Shown: positions 38,164 to 47,593 of the stretch, one piece after another
Layout: every line of letters starts with the position of its first letter
How positions within the stretch are numbered: the stretch's first letter is position 1
Origin: Acidiferrobacterales bacterium
GTDB lineage: Bacteria > Pseudomonadota > Gammaproteobacteria > Acidiferrobacterales > SZUA-150
NCBI GenBank assembly: GCA_947258385.1
Contig: CAMYII010000049.1
Location: 73,430 to 137,429, forward strand
Direction of reading: 5' to 3'
Length of the DNA: 64,000 nt
Made by a program: the position numbers and the translations under genes
Notes under the pieces: generated by a model
The model's input: only the letters and a program-made list of their open reading frames with translations
Databases searched by the model: none
What the model was told of the DNA's origin: nothing

Positions 38164-39173
38164 TTTGAGTTGTTAGCTAAAATCGAATTATATAAATCTA
38201 TGTACTGTGGAATTATTTTCTCCTCGGTGAATAGCAATTCCATGCGCTTTCTTCCTGCCTTTCCGAATTGAGTAACAATATTCTGGTTACTGGCTAGATG
38301 CTGACAGGCATAAACAAAAGCGTCTATATCATCAGTGTTGCATAGAATTCCAGTTTCATTATCTATTACTATCTCAGGTAGCGAAGAATTATTTGTTGAA
38401 ATAACGGGTTTACCGCATGCCATGGCTTCTATTGCGACCAAACCAAATCCTTCTTGTCGGGTAGGAAATAATAAGGCATCGCACTCCTGGTAGGCTCTAA
38501 GCAGAGCCTCACCTTCTAAATATCCGCTATAGTGAATATTGTCCGTCGACGTAAGAGTATTTTCACTCTTCAAGTTGCCTACAATGTTTAATTCAAAGCC
38601 ATCACCGAGTCTACTCATTATCGGTTTCAGTAATTGAATGCCCTTGCGTCTAGACGTATTACCTACAAACAGAAGTGTGAATCGATTGGACCTTTTTTTA
38701 CTGCCAATAGCCGGTTTGAAAAAATTGATATCTACCCAATTATAAATGACATTAATAGATGAGAGATTGTAGATGGATTTTATGCTATCTGCTACATAAT
38801 GGCTAACGGCAGTTATTGCATCAGCAGAGGCGAATGAGCGTTTTTCGTAACGTTTAATCAGTGCATTATGATAAATAGTTTGCCCAAAAGATTTATATTG
38901 AGCAAATGTCTTATCAAATATACTTAAATGTTCAGTTACAACTAGTGGCAGACCCTCTCTCTTAAACGCGAAAGCATTCCATGAATTTGCATGAATAATA
39001 TTGGTGCCTGGTGGCAGATTGACCTTTTGTAGTAAAAAAGGCGCAAACTGGTAGCGCCTATCAAACCATGATATTGCTGTCTCTAAGCCAATACTCTGCA
39101 AACAATTTGCTAGTCGCAGGGTATAGACATCTGAACCACTTCCACCCTGAATAACTGGGAACCATATTTTCAC
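38160..39173 (-). CDS. GT4 glycosyltransferase
   Basis: A 337-residue GT-B glycosyltransferase of family 4. The N-terminal domain begins MKIWFPVIQGGSGSDVYTLR. The donor domain shows LLFVGNTSRRKGIQLL, ALLFPTRQEGFGLVAIEAMA (E-x7-E with EGFGLVAIE), and GKPVISTNNSSLPEIV. It is soluble and AT-rich like the rest of the island. The four-base overlap with the downstream GT2 indicates coupled translation. Specificity unknown. Confidence 0.88.
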   Translation of the reverse strand: MKIWFPVIQGGSGSDVYTLRLANCLQSIGLETAISWFDRRYQFAPFLLQKVNLPPGTNIIHANSWNAFAFKREGLPLVVTEHLSIFDKTFAQYKSFGQTIYHNALIKRYEKRSFASADAITAVSHYVADSIKSIYNLSSINVIYNWVDINFFKPAIGSKKRSNRFTLLFVGNTSRRKGIQLLKPIMSRLGDGFELNIVGNLKSENTLTSTDNIHYSGYLEGEALLRAYQECDALLFPTRQEGFGLVAIEAMACGKPVISTNNSSLPEIVIDNETGILCNTDDIDAFVYACQHLASNQNIVTQFGKAGRKRMELLFTEEKIIPQYIDLYNSILANNSN

Positions 39174-39314
39174 GATCTTTTTTCTCAGACTATAAGCATA
39201 TTTTATGCTTTATTGATCTTGCGAATGTATTATGGATTGTAGCTTATATTTATATTTGTTAAAGCAAGCTTTGCTATGCTCTTATTCAGAACAGCGCAAT
39301 GCCATGCGCGGCTT

Positions 39315-40526
39315 CTACGATATTGAACGAGATAATTCTTGAAATAACTGTTTGAAATCCTTGGAAATACTATCCCAACTATAGGTATCAACTAGCCTAC
39401 GATAGGCCTGCTCGGCAAGTTGTTGACGTAAGCTTTGGTCTGTCAATATTTTTCCGATACTCTGCGCGAGTTCTCCTGGATGTTCTGGGGCAACCAGGAT
39501 TCCAGTCACGCCATCGTCGATTACCTCGGAGATTCCGCCTACCGAAGTGGATACAACACAAAGTTTTGCTGCCGCAGCCTCTAGGAAAACTACGCCTTGC
39601 CCTTCTATGATTGAAGGGGCAACAAATAGATCGGCAGCAGAATAATAATCGGGTAGATCGTAATTAGGGATCATGCCAAGAAAAGTAATTTTATCGCTTA
39701 ATGCCAACTCCTTGGATAGCGCACGGAGTTGATTGGACTGGTCGCCATCACCTATTATCCATAATCTGGTTTTCTGCTGTATCGCAGAGGGTAGTAGTGA
39801 AAATGCGGTGATTAAATCAGTAACACCTTTTTTCTCAACAAGCCGACCTACAAATAAGATTATATACTCACTATCAGATATCTGTGCGCGCAGTTTTTGT
39901 CGATCTCCCGATGCAAATCGTTGGATATCAACTCCCATAGGAATAATGTGCGGTTTGGGTGTAGAACTATAAATTAAAACACTATTCGCTGTGGCATGGG
40001 TGTTGGATGTCCAGGCGTCACACTTACTTAGCGCGATTCTTTTAATCCATTCTAATAACTTACTCTTTAATGCAAAAGCGTCTGTGCCATGTACAGTTAT
40101 CACTACTGGTATTTTATAAATGGACTTGGCGAACACCGCTAACAGGCCCTGCGGTATAACCCAATGCGCATGAATCACATCGGGACGAATCCTATTTAGC
40201 AGCCATAGAAGCGAGAAAAACATCGATCCAATAAACAACGGCACTTGTAACCATAATAAAGGATTGCGTTTTAGATTCGATAGCACACCTGATCCGTAGG
40301 CTAATTTCTGCCAGCGTGCAAAGAAATAGCGAAATCGATGAACGATGATGCCATTTTCAGACTTCTCTCCAGATACTTTATCCGCTGGTGCAAGGACGTG
40401 TATAGCTAGATTTTGAGCTTTTAGGCTTTCTGCGAGGTGACGCAGGAATATGGAGGCGCTATCACTGTCATTGCGTGGATAGCTCGAAGCCAACATGAGT
40501 ATTGTAATTGAAGAATGATTAGGCAT
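39315..40526 (-). CDS. GT4 glycosyltransferase
   Basis: A 403-residue family 4 glycosyltransferase, similar in arrangement to exopolysaccharide enzymes. It opens TILMLASSYPRNDSDSASIF, has the acceptor-side HAHWVIPQGLL and HGTDAF motifs, and the donor-side ILFVGRLVEKKGVTDLI and PSIIEGQGVVFLEAAAAKL. One hydrophobic stretch (LFIGSMFFSLLWLLNRI, ~95-111) may bind the membrane. It lies between the GT4/GT2 pair and the lipid-phosphate-sugar synthase-like gene; gaps of about 115-140 bases on either side suggest it may belong to either unit. Confidence 0.88.
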   Translation of the reverse strand: MPNHSSITILMLASSYPRNDSDSASIFLRHLAESLKAQNLAIHVLAPADKVSGEKSENGIIVHRFRYFFARWQKLAYGSGVLSNLKRNPLLWLQVPLFIGSMFFSLLWLLNRIRPDVIHAHWVIPQGLLAVFAKSIYKIPVVITVHGTDAFALKSKLLEWIKRIALSKCDAWTSNTHATANSVLIYSSTPKPHIIPMGVDIQRFASGDRQKLRAQISDSEYIILFVGRLVEKKGVTDLITAFSLLPSAIQQKTRLWIIGDGDQSNQLRALSKELALSDKITFLGMIPNYDLPDYYSAADLFVAPSIIEGQGVVFLEAAAAKLCVVSTSVGGISEVIDDGVTGILVAPEHPGELAQSIGKILTDQSLRQQLAEQAYRRLVDTYSWDSISKDFKQLFQELSRSIS

Positions 40527-40642
40527 TTAGTGAATTAAAATGATTGCTGTGTTTATCCAGATTATGCAATTCGATCTGCGTTCAAGCCTTATATCTAGCA
40601 TGTTCATGATGCTTAATCATCCTGGATAGAAAGGCTGCTATT

Positions 40643-41536
40643 TTAATTCTCTCCGTGATAATCTTCACTCGTGTTTTTGTAATGTATGGATGATATCTGT
40701 TCTGAAATGATACCGATTAAAAAAGTGAATAGCGAGGAAATGAATAATAATGCGCTCATATTGGTGAAGCGATTATAAAAAATATAAGTATAGAAATAAT
40801 AGAGCATGCCTATTGCGAATAATGCAAAACTAACAGGAAGGAATAAACGCATCGGTGAAAATAGTGCACCGACTTTTAGGATAATAATAAAAAATCTAAG
40901 TCCATCTTGGAATAATTTAATTTTACTCATCCCCTTCCTCTGTTGTACTACAATAGGCTCGTAGGCGATTGAGTAGCCGGAGCGGAAGAAGGCCATAGTA
41001 ATTGTTGTGGGATAAGAAAAGCCATTAGGCAGTAAATAAAGAAATCTGCGGAATTTTTTGGCTTTGACCGCCCGGAAGCCTGATGTCAAATCAACGATTT
41101 TGAAACCAGTCATAAATGACGCAATTCTGTTATACAATTTATTTGTTATGCGTCTTGCGAATGAGGCATGTCCTTTTGCTTGTCTCGCGCCCACTACCAT
41201 ATCAAAACCTTCAGCTAGTTTGTCCAGCAGTTTTGGGATATCACTGGGATTGTGCTGGCCATCCGCATCCAGGAAAACCAGGATATCACCCGTTGCGGTA
41301 CGCGCCCCTTTTTTGATTGCTGCGCCATTACCCATGCTGTACGGGTGATTTAAGATGCGAACTTGATGTTGTTTGCAGACGGCCTGCGTATCGTCCTCCG
41401 ATCCATCGTTAACTACGATTATCTCGGCATCTAGAGACAGCTTTTTAAGCTGTGGAAGGAGGTTCGCGAGATTCTCGGCCTCATTCCTGGCAGGGAGGAT
41501 AATCGAAATAGAAGGTTTTGTATTGCTATGAGTCAT
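40643..41536 (-). CDS. Polyprenyl-phosphate sugar synthase-like GT2 (DPM1-like)
   Basis: A 297-residue family 2 glycosyltransferase of the dolichol-phosphate-mannose synthase type. Its catalytic part opens ISIILPARNEAENLANLLPQ, then VVNDGSEDDT and the metal site LVFLDADGQHNPSDIPKLL. SYPTTITMAFFRSGYSIAYE and RKGMSKIKLFQDG are hallmark stretches of enzymes that load sugars onto lipid phosphate. Two C-terminal membrane segments (FLPVSFALFAIGMLYYFYTY and LLFISSLFTFLIGII) anchor it. It starts 21 bases after the TMTC-like gene, so the two are co-transcribed and may supply donor and transferase for one pathway. Confidence 0.86.
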   Translation of the reverse strand: MTHSNTKPSISIILPARNEAENLANLLPQLKKLSLDAEIIVVNDGSEDDTQAVCKQHQVRILNHPYSMGNGAAIKKGARTATGDILVFLDADGQHNPSDIPKLLDKLAEGFDMVVGARQAKGHASFARRITNKLYNRIASFMTGFKIVDLTSGFRAVKAKKFRRFLYLLPNGFSYPTTITMAFFRSGYSIAYEPIVVQQRKGMSKIKLFQDGLRFFIIILKVGALFSPMRLFLPVSFALFAIGMLYYFYTYIFYNRFTNMSALLFISSLFTFLIGIISEQISSIHYKNTSEDYHGEN

Positions 41537-41557
41537 AGTCGCAGAATAATCTATGTC

Positions 41558-43501
41558 TTAATTGCCAGAGGACGCCTTTAATTCTTCACGCAGCCTTTCC
41601 AGTCTTTGTAGTTTTTTTGGCTCTAGATTTTTATCCTGCGCAGCTAATTTATCAAGCATGTCCTGAGCCTTGTTATTCTGTTTTAACTCAAAATAGAGTT
41701 CAGCTCTATCGAGAAAATACACCCACTTTGGCCTTAGCGCTACGGCCTTGGAGAGATACAACAGGGCCTTGGAAGGATTATTAGTGGCCCTGTAGTTTTT
41801 CGCTAATTGAAGATAACCATAATGGGCCCAACTGCCATTATGTATAACCGCTTTATTCTCGATGTAGTTGGAAAATAGTACTGCAAGTTGCAAATTCAAT
41901 GTAGACTGATTGCGGGTCGCATTCAATAATGGAACATAAGTCGATATCGTGGTCACATGGAAAGGCGAGGACTGCAAACGCCTATCGAGTTCAGTGAGCC
42001 ATTCACCGGGAATAGTGTTGCCAGCGATATACTGGTTTTGTATCAGGCGTATGATGGGCCTAGGGTTGACGGAGTCCAAAGTTGCCGCTATGGAAAAATA
42101 GGTAGCCGCAGTGTCGTATTGTTTATTATCATGCAACAAGATTGCCAGCATTGTATTGGCCCTGACAGAATCTGGATGATTTTTGACATCTTTGGCATAT
42201 AATGTAAATTCATTCGCCCATTGCCCTGCCCTGGCGTAGGTTCCGTGAGCCAAAAGCACAATATACAAGAACAGCGGTACAAAGCGTAGCGCGGCCCTGT
42301 TGAATGAAATGTATCTAAAAGCGAAGTGCACATAATAGAAAATTAACACAAATAAAATACCAAATTGCGCCAGATAATTACGATGTTCATGCAAGGGCTC
42401 CAATGGGACAATGGTGGACTCCAGACTGTGGCCGACAAAAAACCAGAAGATGCCGAAACTAAGAATTGGGACCTTGCGGAAGTAGGCTATCGCAACTGCG
42501 AGCGAAGCGATAGTCCCAATACAGGCAAACAGCGTGGATGGCGGATGCCACAGGCCGCGGGAAATGGGGAAGTCATCATGATACAGCCCCATTTGCGTGA
42601 TGTCCGGTAGCACAATCAGCCGCAGATAAAACCACAGTGCGCGCGCCTCGGTCAGCAGGCGCTCCGTGAGGGTAAAGGGATAGTACTGATATTGCTTAAG
42701 CCCGAGTACGTTTTCGGCGTTAAATAAAATCACTATCAAGCCAATTATCAGCGGTGCTACAAATAAGACATAGAAGAACCAGCGGAAGGATTGCTGTAAC
42801 CGTGGTGATGCAGCCAAGCGGAAAAATATGGCTTCGATAACGATGATATAGAGTATAAGCAGCACACCGCTTTCTTTACTGAATACCGCGAGTCCGCCAC
42901 ACAGTAGCAGGCTCAGCACAATCGTGGTAAAGCCCCTGCGCATGCCCTGTATGATTTGTTCTCTGCCTAGGGTATACCCAATTAAACCGAAAAGTGTGAA
43001 CAGCGTGGCGAGGCTATTCATGCGTTGTACGACATATAATACGGATGTCAGATTGAGGGGATGCAATAGCCACACGGCGCAGGTGGCGAGGCTCAACCAA
43101 TGGGCTGCTATTGGCATGCTGCTGGGGTCCGGTTGCTGCGCTTGGTAGCGTCTCAGCAATCGCAGGCTGAGCCAGTAAATCCCCAGTCCGTTGAGCAAGT
43201 GAATGATCAGATTGGTGAGCTTATAGTAGAAGACATCGAATTTGGCGAAGGCGGCATTCAGCGCGAAGCTCAGCATCGCCACCGGGCGGCGCAGGGTTCC
43301 CGAGTCCCTGGATAGCGCCGCATGTTTCAGCGCATCGAAACTGAATTCCGCCTGTTGCAGTGCAGGATTGTCGATGAGGTTGGTCAGGTCATCGAATACG
43401 AAGGGCCCGTTGAGGCCGGGACGGTAGGCAAGGGCAGTGATGAAAAGCGCGAGCGCAAGCGCGCCATGGAAGACTTGCCGTTGTCGTTCGCCAATACCCA
43501 T
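41558..43501 (-). CDS. TMTC-like GT-C membrane protein with C-terminal TPRs
   Basis: About 647 residues from the ATG at 43501; a TTG at 43537 overlaps the pilA terminator and is unlikely. The first ~415 residues hold 10 or more membrane segments. The first periplasmic loop reads GPFVFDDLTNLIDNPAL with a DD pair, as in GT-C enzymes such as TMTC proteins that use polyprenyl-phosphate sugars. RRPVAMLSFALNAAF follows. The C-terminal ~220 residues contain tetratricopeptide repeats (SVRANTMLAILLHDNKQYDT; SKALLYLSKAVALRPKW). It lies directly downstream of pilA and upstream of a lipid-phosphate-sugar synthase-like gene. A role as pilin or surface-protein O-glycosyltransferase is an inference. Confidence 0.78.
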   Translation of the reverse strand: MGIGERQRQVFHGALALALFITALAYRPGLNGPFVFDDLTNLIDNPALQQAEFSFDALKHAALSRDSGTLRRPVAMLSFALNAAFAKFDVFYYKLTNLIIHLLNGLGIYWLSLRLLRRYQAQQPDPSSMPIAAHWLSLATCAVWLLHPLNLTSVLYVVQRMNSLATLFTLFGLIGYTLGREQIIQGMRRGFTTIVLSLLLCGGLAVFSKESGVLLILYIIVIEAIFFRLAASPRLQQSFRWFFYVLFVAPLIIGLIVILFNAENVLGLKQYQYYPFTLTERLLTEARALWFYLRLIVLPDITQMGLYHDDFPISRGLWHPPSTLFACIGTIASLAVAIAYFRKVPILSFGIFWFFVGHSLESTIVPLEPLHEHRNYLAQFGILFVLIFYYVHFAFRYISFNRAALRFVPLFLYIVLLAHGTYARAGQWANEFTLYAKDVKNHPDSVRANTMLAILLHDNKQYDTAATYFSIAATLDSVNPRPIIRLIQNQYIAGNTIPGEWLTELDRRLQSSPFHVTTISTYVPLLNATRNQSTLNLQLAVLFSNYIENKAVIHNGSWAHYGYLQLAKNYRATNNPSKALLYLSKAVALRPKWVYFLDRAELYFELKQNNKAQDMLDKLAAQDKNLEPKKLQRLERLREELKASSGN

Positions 43502-43534
43502 GATTAAGAGTGTAGTGAAATAATTCGGCAAGCC

Positions 43535-43564
43535 CAATAAAGAAGCCCCCTTGAGGGGGGCTTC
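43535..43564 (-). terminator. Intrinsic terminator after pilA
   Basis: On the minus strand a perfect 9-bp stem (43556-43564 with 43542-43550) and a 5-base loop are followed by TTTATT. It lies 30 bases after the pilA stop and before the TMTC-like start, so pilA is mostly transcribed alone, with possible read-through into the glycosylation-like genes. Confidence 0.88.
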
Positions 43565-43593
43565 CGGGTTGGTACTGCGGTTGTTATGCGGTA

Positions 43594-44094
43594 CTAGTTT
43601 TTCGGTAGATGCTTCCCAAGCAGGGTTGTATTGGGAGTACGGGTATCCGTGACCCAGCGAACCACACCCGAAGTGTCACGATTGACGAAGGTAAGGAAGT
43701 AGTCTGTACCCGGGTCATAACCTGCCAGGATGGCTCGGTTAAATTGGCACCTGATGGTGACATCCCAGGCGCTGGCGTTAGGAGGAGTCAGGGCCGAAGG
43801 GGTGACAGCATTAACAACAATTTCAGCGATGTTCGTCGTTTGGTAGGATACGGCGGCCTGGACACCGATACTTTGGTCATTATTCAGATTACCGCCGCCC
43901 GCCGGCATAGTGCCTTCCTGCAGCGCCAGGGCAACATTGGTCTTAATGGCTGAACCGGCTGCGGCACAGTCGGACACACGCGCCCTGACCGTGTAGTCCT
44001 GATACTGCGGGATGGCGATGGCCGCCAGAATGCCGATAATCGCGACCACGATCATCAGCTCGATCAGTGTAAAACCTGCTTGAAACTTTCTCAT
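43594..44094 (-). CDS. pilA: Type IVa major pilin PilA
   Basis: A 166-residue prepilin. The leader MRKFQAG is cut by PilD before F8, exposing [20 protein letters not shown] with the invariant Glu at mature position 5 (E12). The mature 159 residues are Thr/Ser-rich near the C-terminus ([19 protein letters not shown]), a possible glycosylation surface. Only two cysteines occur, C43 and C116, so the usual disulfide closing a C-terminal D-loop is absent or differently placed. A GGAGG lies seven bases before the ATG. A strong terminator follows, and pilSR lie just upstream on the same strand. Confidence 0.95.
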   Translation of the reverse strand: MRKFQAGFTLIELMIVVAIIGILAAIAIPQYQDYTVRARVSDCAAAGSAIKTNVALALQEGTMPAGGGNLNNDQSIGVQAAVSYQTTNIAEIVVNAVTPSALTPPNASAWDVTIRCQFNRAILAGYDPGTDYFLTFVNRDTSGVVRWVTDTRTPNTTLLGKHLPKN

Positions 44095-44539
44095 TTAGGA
44101 GCCTCCAATTTTCGGTAATTCTCTGGCAAGGTGATCCCGGGAAATACCAGCCGGTCCTCCCTGGACCGCTTGGTGCACAAGCCCGTTTTCCGTGGCGGGC
44201 CGGTGCTTGCCGCGATTCCCTCGCCGATCAGTTGATAAACCAAGGTCTATATGGAAGTAGCAGAAAATCGTCATTAATCAACTTGACGCTCGCTGCGCAC
44301 TTTCCACCTAATTATATGTGCACGATGCATGCCAGCGGGGCCGCTTATCGCGGCGGCCGGGCGCTGTATCAAAAACCTCCATGGCATTAAGCACTTTCGT
44401 GCCCGGCTTGCGAAATCGCAAACCGCCGGCCCGTAGCAAGGTGCCCTTTTGGGGTGACGTATTCCGGCAGGCGGTGCCGATACTTGCTAAGAACGCCGCA
44501 AGGGTCATATTAACATTTACTAATAAAGCCCTGGCCGGG
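44095..44539. other. Intergenic region between pilR and pilA
   Basis: This should hold the pilA promoter, which in relatives is sigma-54 dependent and activated by PilR. I looked for a GG-N10-GC core on the minus strand and did not find a clean one; CCACGGAAAACGGGCTTGTG is the nearest but has TG in place of GC. The pilA ribosome binding site GGAGG is at 44102-44106. No gene is supported here. Confidence 0.5.
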
Positions 44540-44541
44540 CT
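44527..44541 (-). terminator. Weak terminator-like hairpin at the pilR stop
   Basis: A 5-bp GC-rich stem with a 5-base loop overlaps the pilR stop codon and is followed by TTATTAGT on the minus strand. The stem is short, so this is only a weak candidate for ending the pilSR transcript before pilA. Confidence 0.3.
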
Positions 44542-45880
44542 AGTCAATGCCGAGTTTTTCCAGCTTGTAGCGCAGCGCGCGGAAGGTGATGCCGAGCAGC
44601 TTCGCCGCCGCCGTTTTGTTCTGGCTGGTCTTGGCCAGGGCCTCCTCGATGGCGCTGCGTTCCAGGCGCTGAATGTAGTCATCCAGCGATTCGGATTCGG
44701 ACGGCGCGGACTGGGCCGCATCGGCAAACGTGCCCGCCGCGGGCAACTGCAGGTCATCGGCGGTGATTTCCTTGCCGTCGCACAGGGTCATGGCGCGCTC
44801 CAGGACGTTCTCCAGCTCCCGCACATTGCCGGGGAAATCGTAGCGCGACAGGGCGTCGAGCGCCTCTGCGGAGAGCCTGGGCGGGCTCACGCCATGGGTC
44901 GCCGCGAGCTTGTCGCACAACTGTTCGGCGAGCGCCCGGATGTCGTCCGGGTGCTCACGCAGACTCGGGATGGGCAGCTCAATCACGTTGATCCGGTAGT
45001 AGAGATCCTGGCGGAACTTGTTGTCCTTGACCAGCTCATGCAGGTTCTTGTGGGTGGCGCTCAGAATGCGCACATCGACGGAAATCTCCGCCTGCGTGCC
45101 CACCGGGCGCACGGTCTTCTCCTGGATGGCCCGCAGCAGCTTGACCTGCATGTGCAAGGGCAGGTCGCCGACCTCGTCCAGGAACAGGGTGCCGCCGTCG
45201 GCGGCCTGGAACAAGCCCTCTTTATCATGGGTGGCGCCGGTGAAGCTGCCCTTCTTGTGCCCAAAGAACTCGCTTTCCATGAGCTGTTCGGGAATGGCGC
45301 CGCAATTGACCGGCACGAAGGGTTTGACGGAACGGGGTCCCAGCTCATGGATCAGCCGGGCCGCGAGCTCCTTGCCGGTACCGGAGTCCCCGCTGATATA
45401 AACCGGCGCCTGACCGCGTGCCAGTTTTTCGATCTTCGCGCGCACGTCCCGGATGGCGGCCGATTCGCCGAGCATCTTGTTCGCGCCGTGGCGCTTGCCG
45501 GTCTGTACGGGGGTTTTACTGACCCGCAGCGCCGAGCGCACGATGTTGCGCAGGTCATTGATGTCGACGGGTTTGGAGACGAAGTCAAAGGCACCTGCCT
45601 TGAGGGCGCTGACGGCCGTTTCCATGTTGCCGAAGGCGGTGATGACCGCAACCGGCAGTTGCGGGTATTGTTCCTGCATCTCGCGCACGAGATCAATGCC
45701 GTTGCCGTCGGGCAGGCGCATATCGGTCAGACACAGATCGAATTCGAATTGCCCGAGCAAATGGCGCGCGTCCTCCAGATTGGCGGCCGAGCGGGTCTCC
45801 AGGTCCATGCGCCCGAGTGTGAGCTCCAGCAGCTCACGAATATCCGGCTCGTCGTCAACAATCAAGACTTGTTTTTTCAT
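44540..45880 (-). CDS. pilR: Sigma-54 response regulator PilR
   Basis: A 446-residue NtrC-family activator from the ATG at 45880; an upstream ATG at 45901 overlaps pilS and is less likely. The receiver domain has the phospho-acceptor D53 in LTDMRLPDG. The AAA+ domain has Walker A (GDSGTGKE, 164-171), the sigma-54 contact loop GSFTGA (211-216) and Walker B TLFLDEVGDL. A Fis-type helix-turn-helix closes the protein (from ~405: NKTAAAKLLGITFRALRYKL). With PilS it should drive pilA transcription. pilS ends eight bases before its start. Confidence 0.95.
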   Translation of the reverse strand: MKKQVLIVDDEPDIRELLELTLGRMDLETRSAANLEDARHLLGQFEFDLCLTDMRLPDGNGIDLVREMQEQYPQLPVAVITAFGNMETAVSALKAGAFDFVSKPVDINDLRNIVRSALRVSKTPVQTGKRHGANKMLGESAAIRDVRAKIEKLARGQAPVYISGDSGTGKELAARLIHELGPRSVKPFVPVNCGAIPEQLMESEFFGHKKGSFTGATHDKEGLFQAADGGTLFLDEVGDLPLHMQVKLLRAIQEKTVRPVGTQAEISVDVRILSATHKNLHELVKDNKFRQDLYYRINVIELPIPSLREHPDDIRALAEQLCDKLAATHGVSPPRLSAEALDALSRYDFPGNVRELENVLERAMTLCDGKEITADDLQLPAAGTFADAAQSAPSESESLDDYIQRLERSAIEEALAKTSQNKTAAAKLLGITFRALRYKLEKLGID

Positions 45881-45888
45881 CGCTGGTC

Positions 45889-47547
45889 CTACCCGCCGCA
45901 TTCCTCGGCCTTGGCAAGGGTGGCGCGGAAACGGGCGCCAACCTCGTTACCGGGCAGGTGTTCCAGGCCGCCGCCGTTGCCCTCGCACAATTCCCTGGCG
46001 ATATACAGCCCCAGCCCTGTCCCTTGGGGCGTAGTGGTGAAAAACGGATCGAAGATATTCTCCATGATGTCGGGCGGGATACCGGACCCGCGATCGATGA
46101 CCTCCAGGTACGGTTTACCGTCCTCCGTTGTACCAAAGTGTAGACGAATTAGCGGTTCGCCGCCGGTGAACGGCGGGCAATGGCGCAGGGCGTTCTCGCA
46201 CAGATTGACGACCACCTGATAAAGCTGGTCGGGATCCACACATACTACGAGATCCTGCGGGCCGCTCCACGAGATCGCCTCTGCCTGCAGCTTGGCGTGT
46301 TCCGTGTACTGCTCGATGAATTCCTGAACCCAGACGGCCAGTCTCAGCGGAAGCTGGTTGACGCGGTCCCGCCGGCCGAGCTGGGTGATGTTTTCCACGA
46401 TAACGTTCATGCGCCGGGCGTGGTCCTGGATGATCTGCACCAGACGCTGGTCGTCGGCATGTCGGTCCGTGGATTCGCCGAGCAGTTGCGCGGCATTGCT
46501 GATGGCGCCGAGCGGGTTGCGGATTTCATGGGCGATGCTCGCGGTGAGGCGGGCGAGCGCGGCAATTTTCAACTGTTGCGCCTGTTGTTTCAACAACGCG
46601 GTGTTGTCGATGAAAATCAGGATGGCGGAGCGCTGCTTCTTGCCCAACATCACGAACCGGGGCAAGAGCACGTAGCCCGGCTTGCTGCGGAAAGGTTTTT
46701 TCAATTGGCCGCCGGGGTTTTCCAGCCACTGCTTGAGCGTATCCAACAATTCCGGCGCAATGCTTGCCAGTTGCGGTTTGTTTTTTTCTGTCTCGGGGAT
46801 CCCGAGAAACACGCGGGCCCGTTCATTGATCATCCCGATGTGCCCGCGGGTATCGCAAGCGAGGACGCCGGTCTGCATACGTCGGATGATCTGTTCGTTG
46901 ACATTCGCCAGATTAACCAGGTCGGTCCCACGGCGCTCGGCCAGCGCCTCGGTTACCCGCAGGCGCCGGGCAAGGCCATTGCTCAGGCCGGAGATCGCGA
47001 GCAATCCGATGCCCAGCATTCCCGCCTGGGGGAGCCCGCCGGCCACTGTGCTGAGCGGTATATTCGAGGTCAGCACGCCCCAGGTGTGTTGCAGCAGGGT
47101 GGCGATCGTGGCCAGCGCCGCGAAGAACACGGTCATGCGCTTGCCCAGTATCAGGCTGACGCCGACAATGGCGACGATCAAAAGCAATCCGAGACCGCTT
47201 TTAAGGCCGCCGCTGGCATGTATCAAAAGCGTCAGAAAAGTAATGTCAGCGAAGGCGAAGACCCCGGTCTGGGTGTCGCAGTCGGGCTTGCGGCTGCGCG
47301 TGATCTCCACGCCGAAGAGGCTGACAATAAAATAGGTCAGGCTGGCGTATAAAAAGAGCCCCTGGTCGGCGGTGCCAAACGGAGGCATAATGCCGGCAAA
47401 AAGCGCGATGCTGAGGGCGGCTGCGCTGATAACCAGGCGGTAGATGTTGAACAATTGAAGCAGTTTCCAGTCTTGCGCCGGCGCTGGGCTGGGTCTTGCC
47501 TTGGCCTTCCTGGGGGGCGATTTTATTGTGCTGCCTTGCATATCCAT
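45889..47547 (-). CDS. pilS: Sensor histidine kinase PilS
   Basis: A 552-residue membrane kinase. Six hydrophobic segments within residues ~35-190 match the PilS transmembrane sensor, which senses pilin in the membrane. A PAS-like region follows (~215-320, VLACDTRGHIGMINERARVF). The H-box is SIAHEIRNPLGAISNAA with phospho-acceptor H340. The catalytic domain shows NLCENALRHCP and GSGIPPDIMENIFDPFF. The N-terminal ~27 residues are basic and Pro-rich. It is the upstream partner of pilR and follows a PP0621-family gene. Confidence 0.95.
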   Translation of the reverse strand: MDMQGSTIKSPPRKAKARPSPAPAQDWKLLQLFNIYRLVISAAALSIALFAGIMPPFGTADQGLFLYASLTYFIVSLFGVEITRSRKPDCDTQTGVFAFADITFLTLLIHASGGLKSGLGLLLIVAIVGVSLILGKRMTVFFAALATIATLLQHTWGVLTSNIPLSTVAGGLPQAGMLGIGLLAISGLSNGLARRLRVTEALAERRGTDLVNLANVNEQIIRRMQTGVLACDTRGHIGMINERARVFLGIPETEKNKPQLASIAPELLDTLKQWLENPGGQLKKPFRSKPGYVLLPRFVMLGKKQRSAILIFIDNTALLKQQAQQLKIAALARLTASIAHEIRNPLGAISNAAQLLGESTDRHADDQRLVQIIQDHARRMNVIVENITQLGRRDRVNQLPLRLAVWVQEFIEQYTEHAKLQAEAISWSGPQDLVVCVDPDQLYQVVVNLCENALRHCPPFTGGEPLIRLHFGTTEDGKPYLEVIDRGSGIPPDIMENIFDPFFTTTPQGTGLGLYIARELCEGNGGGLEHLPGNEVGARFRATLAKAEECGG

Positions 47548-47593
47548 ACATTTGAAGTAGCACAGTTTGTTCCCTCTCGCAAAACCTCACGCA

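Noticed and set aside
44095..44320. Sigma-54 promoter for pilA
   Set aside because: A clean GG-N10-GC core was sought on the minus strand and not found; the nearest candidate has TG in place of GC, so no feature was called.
44318..46219. A 633-codon open frame on the plus strand
   Set aside because: It runs antisense across pilR and the end of pilS, which have complete conserved domains. High GC content makes long antisense frames common, and its translation matches no family.
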